From Solobacterium sp. (lineage in GTDB: Bacteria > Bacillota_I > Bacilli_A > Erysipelotrichales > Erysipelotrichaceae): a stretch of DNA of 34,263 nt. Made by a program: the position numbers and the translations under genes. The DNA is taken from contig JAILCN010000216.1 of the NCBI GenBank assembly GCA_024680365.1, positions 1-34,263 of the forward strand. The letters run 5' to 3'. Below, piece after piece: positions 30,058 to 34,263 of this stretch (its first letter is position 1; every line of letters starts with the position of its first letter). The notes below the pieces were generated by a model that made no database searches, was not told the DNA's origin, and saw nothing but the letters and a program-made list of their open reading frames with translations.

Positions 30058-30063
30058 TATAAT
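30058..30063 (+). promoter_or_regulatory. -10 element (TATAAT) adjacent to the glycosyltransferase start codon
   Basis: TATAAT ends 7 nt before ATG 30071; no obvious Shine-Dalgarno. Confidence 0.55.
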
Positions 30064-30070
30064 AGATGGC

Positions 30071-32044
30071 ATGGAAACGATCGGATATACATTATTCAGA
30101 GATACTGAAATCCCTGCCATCGCGCTTGTCTGCCTGGCAGTTTCACTTTTGATCTGGCTGCTCTTCAGCCGGATCCCCTTTTCCGAAAAAGAAGAAGGAC
30201 CTGTAAAGCCGATGCGCATCGGCCGTCCGTCGCGCCCGAAAGCCCGCTGGAGCAGAGCGGATGTGCGCAATGTCTGCCTGATCACCGCGGTCTACGCCGT
30301 CGTATCACTATGGAAGCTTGGATCTCCGGTCTTTCCGACGACCCTGTGGCAGCCTTCCTTCCAGGATGACGGTCAGGACGTTGTCTTCCAGCTTCCGGAA
30401 GAGACTGCGTTTGATGCGGTCTATGCCCTGGCGGCGGAGGGTGACAACAATTCCAACCCGGACGCCTACCAGCTCGGCTTCCACAACATCACCGTCTACG
30501 GTTCCAATGATTATGAAACATGGGATGAGATCGGTGTCCTGGACGACTACAGCATCTATCAGTATTCCATGCTGTACGGCAGCTGGGACTACCGCTATGT
30601 CTGGTTCCGCTTCATCTCAAAGAGCGACTGCATTGCCGAGATCGGCCTGCGCAGCAGTGTGAACGGCGAGCATTTCATACCCATATCCGTCTATGCCGAC
30701 GGCGGCAGAGATTCGAAATATCCGGCTGAACTGCTGATCGACGAGCAGGACAAGCTGGTCCTCTATCCGACTTACTATGATGAAGGTTACTTCGATGAAG
30801 TCTATCATCCGCGCAACGCCTGGGAGGTCGCGAACGGACAGTACATGTATGCCAGCGTACATCCGCTTCTTGGCACCAATATCATGGCTCTCTTCATCCG
30901 CCTCTTCGGCATGTCGCCGCTGGTCTGGCGGATCGGCGGCGCGGTCTGCGGCATCCTGATGGTTCCCGTCATGTATGCCCTGCTGAAGCTGCTGTTTGCG
31001 GAAACGGTCTGGTGCACGGCCGGCACCGTGCTTCTGGCCGGTGACTTCATGCATCTGACGACATCCCGCATCGGCACTCTCGAACCATACAGCCTGCTGT
31101 TTATCATGATCATGTTCTGGTACATGATCCGCTACTTCTTCACATCGTTCTATGACACGCCGCTGAAGGATACGCTGAAGCTTCTCCTGATCTGCGGCAT
31201 CTGGACCGGCATCGCGATCGCCGCGAAGTGGACAGCCTGCTACGGCGCGGTCGGTCTTGCGATCATTCTCTTTACCAACTGGATCACAAGGGCGCTGGAA
31301 TACAAAAAGGCACTGGCAGTGCTGAAAGATCCGGAAGCAGATGATGATCTGCGTCAGGAAGCGGAACATATCAAAGCGGTCTTCCCGAAAGCCCTGACGA
31401 CAAGCATCCTGCTGTGCTTCCTCTTCTTCATCTTTATCCCGGCAGCCATCTACTGGCTTTCCTTCCTGCCCGATCACATCTGGCGCAATGACACCTGGTC
31501 CATCGCGAACATCTGGAAGCACTCTGTTTCCATGTACCGCTACCATGCTGATCTGGAAGCGACCCACCCCTACCAGTCTTCCTGGTACATGTGGATCGTC
31601 GACGCAAGACCCATGTGGTATTACCTCGGCCACGACCAGAACGGCTATATGCACACGATCTCCTGCTTCTCCAATCCGCTGCTGACCTGGGTCGGCCTGC
31701 CCGCTTCGCTGTATGTCTTTTACGAAGCGCTGCGGAAGCGCAAGGCGGAAGCATGGATCATCACCGTCGGCATCCTGACGACGCTTGGCCCCTGGGTATC
31801 CTTCGTGCAGCGCTGCGTCTTCTCGTATCACTATTACCCGACCAGCATCTTTACCGCCATGGCGATCATCTGTTTCTTCCGCAGCATGGAAAAGAAAGAT
31901 GGGAAATGGCGCAATCTGCTGTATGCCTTCCTGGCTGTCTATGTCTTCCTGTTCGTGCTCTTTTTGCCAGCAACTGCCGGATTCGGCACGTCTCAGGCGT
32001 ATATTAAAATGCTGGAGTGGTTCCCCAGCTGGTATTTCGGATGA
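30071..32044 (+). CDS. PMT/GT39-like membrane glycosyltransferase with an inserted extracytoplasmic beta-sandwich-like region
   Basis: YFDEVYHPRNAWEVANGQYMYASVHPLLGTNIMALFIRLFGMSPLVWRIGG resembles dolichyl-phosphate-mannose protein mannosyltransferases; many TM segments. Confidence 0.82.
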   Translation: METIGYTLFRDTEIPAIALVCLAVSLLIWLLFSRIPFSEKEEGPVKPMRIGRPSRPKARWSRADVRNVCLITAVYAVVSLWKLGSPVFPTTLWQPSFQDDGQDVVFQLPEETAFDAVYALAAEGDNNSNPDAYQLGFHNITVYGSNDYETWDEIGVLDDYSIYQYSMLYGSWDYRYVWFRFISKSDCIAEIGLRSSVNGEHFIPISVYADGGRDSKYPAELLIDEQDKLVLYPTYYDEGYFDEVYHPRNAWEVANGQYMYASVHPLLGTNIMALFIRLFGMSPLVWRIGGAVCGILMVPVMYALLKLLFAETVWCTAGTVLLAGDFMHLTTSRIGTLEPYSLLFIMIMFWYMIRYFFTSFYDTPLKDTLKLLLICGIWTGIAIAAKWTACYGAVGLAIILFTNWITRALEYKKALAVLKDPEADDDLRQEAEHIKAVFPKALTTSILLCFLFFIFIPAAIYWLSFLPDHIWRNDTWSIANIWKHSVSMYRYHADLEATHPYQSSWYMWIVDARPMWYYLGHDQNGYMHTISCFSNPLLTWVGLPASLYVFYEALRKRKAEAWIITVGILTTLGPWVSFVQRCVFSYHYYPTSIFTAMAIICFFRSMEKKDGKWRNLLYAFLAVYVFLFVLFLPATAGFGTSQAYIKMLEWFPSWYFG

Positions 32045-33750
32045 AAACATTTCTCAGAAAACACGGTATCGATCTGGCAGCCGGTCTGCTGATGACAGTG
32101 ATCGTATTGTTTCCGTATCTGACAAAGGCGTTTCTGCCCATCGAGCACGATACGTTCTTTCATCTGTCCAGGATCGAGAATCTTTCAAAAGCGATCCGGG
32201 ACGGCTCGTTTCTGCCGGCTGTTTATCCGTATGAAAACGGCGGCTACGGCTATGCAAGCCCGCTGTTCTACAGCGACGTCTTTCTGATCGTTCCCGCTCT
32301 TCTCCATATCGCCGGACTGCCGCTGACCTTCTGCTACAAATTCATAGTCTTCGTGTTCACATACGCCTCCGCGCTTACCATGATGTGGCTGGCGTTCCAT
32401 ATCACGAAGAAGCGGTCTGTCAGTCTGCTGGCTGCCTGCATCTATCTGTTCTCCAATTACCGGATCACCGATATCTATGTCCGCGGTGCCCTCGGTGAGT
32501 GTCTCGCGTTTGCGCCGCTGCCGCTCGTCATCCTCGGCATGTATATGATCATGGCGGAAAAAGACACGGAAAAATGGCCGGTACTGACGGCAGGCCTTTC
32601 GGTGCTTGCCCTCTGTCACAACCTGACGTTCCTGTTCGGCTCCGTTCTGTGTGTGATCTTCTTCCTCGTCATGGTCCGCAGTCTGAACAAAGACATGTTC
32701 ATTTCTCTGTGCAAGGGCGTGGGATGCGCGTTCCTGTTAACGTCCTTCTATACGATCCCGATGATCGAACAGCTGCGCTCGCAGAAATTCATCGTCGGTC
32801 TCTACGCCGCATCCAGCGACCTCGGTTCAGCTGCCATGTCCTTCCGGCAGTTCTTCGCCAACAAAACGATCTTCGGCTTCTCCGGACACGCAACGCCGCC
32901 GGAATCAGCGATGCTGGTCAACGTCGGTCTTTCCGCAACGTTCCTGCCGCTGCTGTATCTCTTCTGCAAAGAAAAAAACAGATTCATGACAGCCATGGTG
33001 ATCCTGGGATATATCTTCCTGATCCTGCCGGGCACCTGGACGCCATGGGATCATCTGACCTTCCTGCGCGTCATCCAGTTCCCCTGGCGGCTGAGCACGC
33101 CTGCTCTGCTTCTGCTGTGCGTACCGGCTGCATATGCCTGCTGTGAACTGTTTCCGAAAGCGGTCATCCCGGTCTTCTGTCTGATCCTGTCAGCGGAATG
33201 CGTCTGGCATGTGCTTCCGGTCTATACCCGGACATTCGGCATGCCTTCCGGCATGAGCTGGGATGAGGTGCTGGACGGCGCATTATGCGATCCGTATTAC
33301 TCCGCCTATTATGTCAGAGTGGAACTTGCCGGTGCCGACTATCTGCCCCAGAACGCGCCTGATTTCCGCGGCCGCGACGGCAGTCTGCGGATCAACGGCA
33401 TTCCCCGTCCGGAAATAGAAATGAAGAAATACAGCACCCGTCTTCTCTTCGAACTTGATGAAGCAGACTGTGCCGTCAGCCTGCCGATCACCTGGTACAA
33501 AGGCTATCTGATCACCAGGACCTATGAAGGAAAAACCGAGATCCTGAAGGCTATGCCGGATACAGAAGCGATGGTCAGCTTCTATTCCGCAGGTCCCGGC
33601 ACCTACGTGTGCATGTATCAGGATACCGGCGTGCGCACCGCGTTTATGAATGTCACCTGGATCACAGCAGTCCTGCTGATCCTGCTTGCGGCGGACAGAA
33701 GAAATGGCGGAAAGATCATCGCCAGGATACGGAAAAACCTTCCCTTCTGA
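32041..33750 (+). CDS. Multi-pass membrane protein, GT-C-like (PTPS-related membrane family, tentative)
   Basis: ATGA overlap with the preceding gene; FLPIEHDTFFHLSRIENLSKAIRDGSFLPAVYPYENGGYGYASPLFYSDVFL. Confidence 0.7.
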   Translation: MKTFLRKHGIDLAAGLLMTVIVLFPYLTKAFLPIEHDTFFHLSRIENLSKAIRDGSFLPAVYPYENGGYGYASPLFYSDVFLIVPALLHIAGLPLTFCYKFIVFVFTYASALTMMWLAFHITKKRSVSLLAACIYLFSNYRITDIYVRGALGECLAFAPLPLVILGMYMIMAEKDTEKWPVLTAGLSVLALCHNLTFLFGSVLCVIFFLVMVRSLNKDMFISLCKGVGCAFLLTSFYTIPMIEQLRSQKFIVGLYAASSDLGSAAMSFRQFFANKTIFGFSGHATPPESAMLVNVGLSATFLPLLYLFCKEKNRFMTAMVILGYIFLILPGTWTPWDHLTFLRVIQFPWRLSTPALLLLCVPAAYACCELFPKAVIPVFCLILSAECVWHVLPVYTRTFGMPSGMSWDEVLDGALCDPYYSAYYVRVELAGADYLPQNAPDFRGRDGSLRINGIPRPEIEMKKYSTRLLFELDEADCAVSLPITWYKGYLITRTYEGKTEILKAMPDTEAMVSFYSAGPGTYVCMYQDTGVRTAFMNVTWITAVLLILLAADRRNGGKIIARIRKNLPF

Positions 33751-33783
33751 TCCGTACAGACGGACTGAGCGTCAAATATGTAC

Positions 33784-33824
33784 AAAACAGGCTGACCGAT
33801 ACATCACCGGGACAGCCTGTTTTT
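33784..33824 (+). terminator. Terminator of the glycosyltransferase pair
   Basis: AACAGGCTG ... CAGCCTGTT-TTT inverted repeat. Confidence 0.75.
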
Positions 33825-33871
33825 GCATGGCTGAGCCTTCATGCGGATCTTTCTGTTTAACTGATTAAGTA

Positions 33872-33900
33872 TCGACTAAATCAAATACGGCAATTATAAT
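33872..33900 (+). promoter_or_regulatory. Candidate arsR promoter
   Basis: TCGACT (33872-33877), 17-nt spacer, TATAAT (33895-33900), followed by GGGAGGT ribosome-binding site. Confidence 0.65.
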
Positions 33901-33930
33901 AAATTCATTACAGAATCAGGGAGGTACCGC

Positions 33931-34140
33931 ATGCATATCACCGTGATGCTGAAAGCCCTGGGAGACCCCACGCGGCTTTCCATTTTTCAGCAGCTTCTGA
34001 TCCGGAAACACTGCGTCCGTTCTCTGTCAAAAAAGCTCGGGATCACAGAATCAGCCGTCTCCCAGCACATGAAAGTACTAAAGGAAGCAGATATGGTCTA
34101 TGGGGAACGTTTCGGATATCACATTCATAACATAATTTAG
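33931..34140 (+). CDS. ArsR-family HTH regulator, short and probably 3'-truncated
   Basis: ALGDPTRLSIFQQLLIRKHCVRSLSKKLGITESAVSQHMKVLKEADMVYGERFGYHIHNII; stops at 69 aa right at the IS-like end. Confidence 0.8.
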   Translation: MHITVMLKALGDPTRLSIFQQLLIRKHCVRSLSKKLGITESAVSQHMKVLKEADMVYGERFGYHIHNII

Positions 34141-34263
34141 CGGCGGAAACCCACTTACTTCAGTAGGTGGGAGGAGCCGCTTTCTCCTTTCTGTTTAGCC
34201 TTGCTCGGCTATGTACCTTTCGATAGTTGCTGATGATACTTCTCCGACGCTACAGGCAAAGTA
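34139..34263 (-). mobile_element. End of an IS200/IS605-like element (partial, runs off the window)
   Basis: Nested hairpin (AGCGGC ... CCCACTTACT-TC-AGTAGGTGGG ... GCCGCT) next to a TnpA-like C-terminus on the minus strand. Confidence 0.7.
34195..34263 (-). CDS. tnpA: C-terminal fragment of an IS200/IS605 TnpA (Y1) transposase
   Basis: Minus strand reads YFACSVGEVSSATIERYIAEQG-stop, like the TnpA tail (GYFACTVGxVxxETIxxYIExQ). Confidence 0.72.
   Translation of the reverse strand, partial: YFACSVGEVSSATIERYIAEQG

Noticed and set aside
30617-32050. 477-aa minus-strand ORF
   Set aside because: Antisense to the PMT-like gene; Asp/Gln/Arg-rich shadow translation without recognizable domain.

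Overview
The window looks like a low-to-mid GC Firmicutes chromosome, possibly Erysipelotrichia-like (inference from protein style only, no search run). From left to right it contains: (1) a plant-glycan catabolic operon on the minus strand (start of a GH43-like gene cut by the window edge, GH78 alpha-L-rhamnosidase, TIM-barrel sugar isomerase/epimerase, GH2 beta-glycosidase, GPH/MFS symporter) with a divergent AraC regulator; (2) metY-metA; (3) tRNA-Cys and tRNA-Leu, then a GNAT gene that looks leaderless; (4) a polyamine cluster: XRE-cupin regulator, potA, potB, potC, potD and a coupled DUF2441/ART-like gene; (5) trxA, nagB, aldose epimerase, pta; (6) a GtrA / large membrane protein / HAD phosphatase operon; (7) a Ktr/Trk K+ uptake pair, a small membrane ORF and a KdpD/KdpE-like two-component system without kdpFABC; (8) groES-groEL with a degenerate CIRCE; (9) two GT-C-like membrane proteins; (10) a short arsR abutting the end of an IS200/IS605-like element. 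The observations most worth follow-up are: a roughly 175-aa insertion with two tandem surface-protein-like Ig modules inside the TOBE region of cytoplasmic PotA; four phased TTAAYSCC repeats (11/20/11 bp) upstream of the Ktr operon next to a USP-domain KdpD carrying an SxS-X20-xxAxY motif; paired 17-bp GTTTA-N7-TAAAC dyads flanking the pot promoter; and 21-bp-phased TAAGG repeats next to the -35 of the glycan operon.
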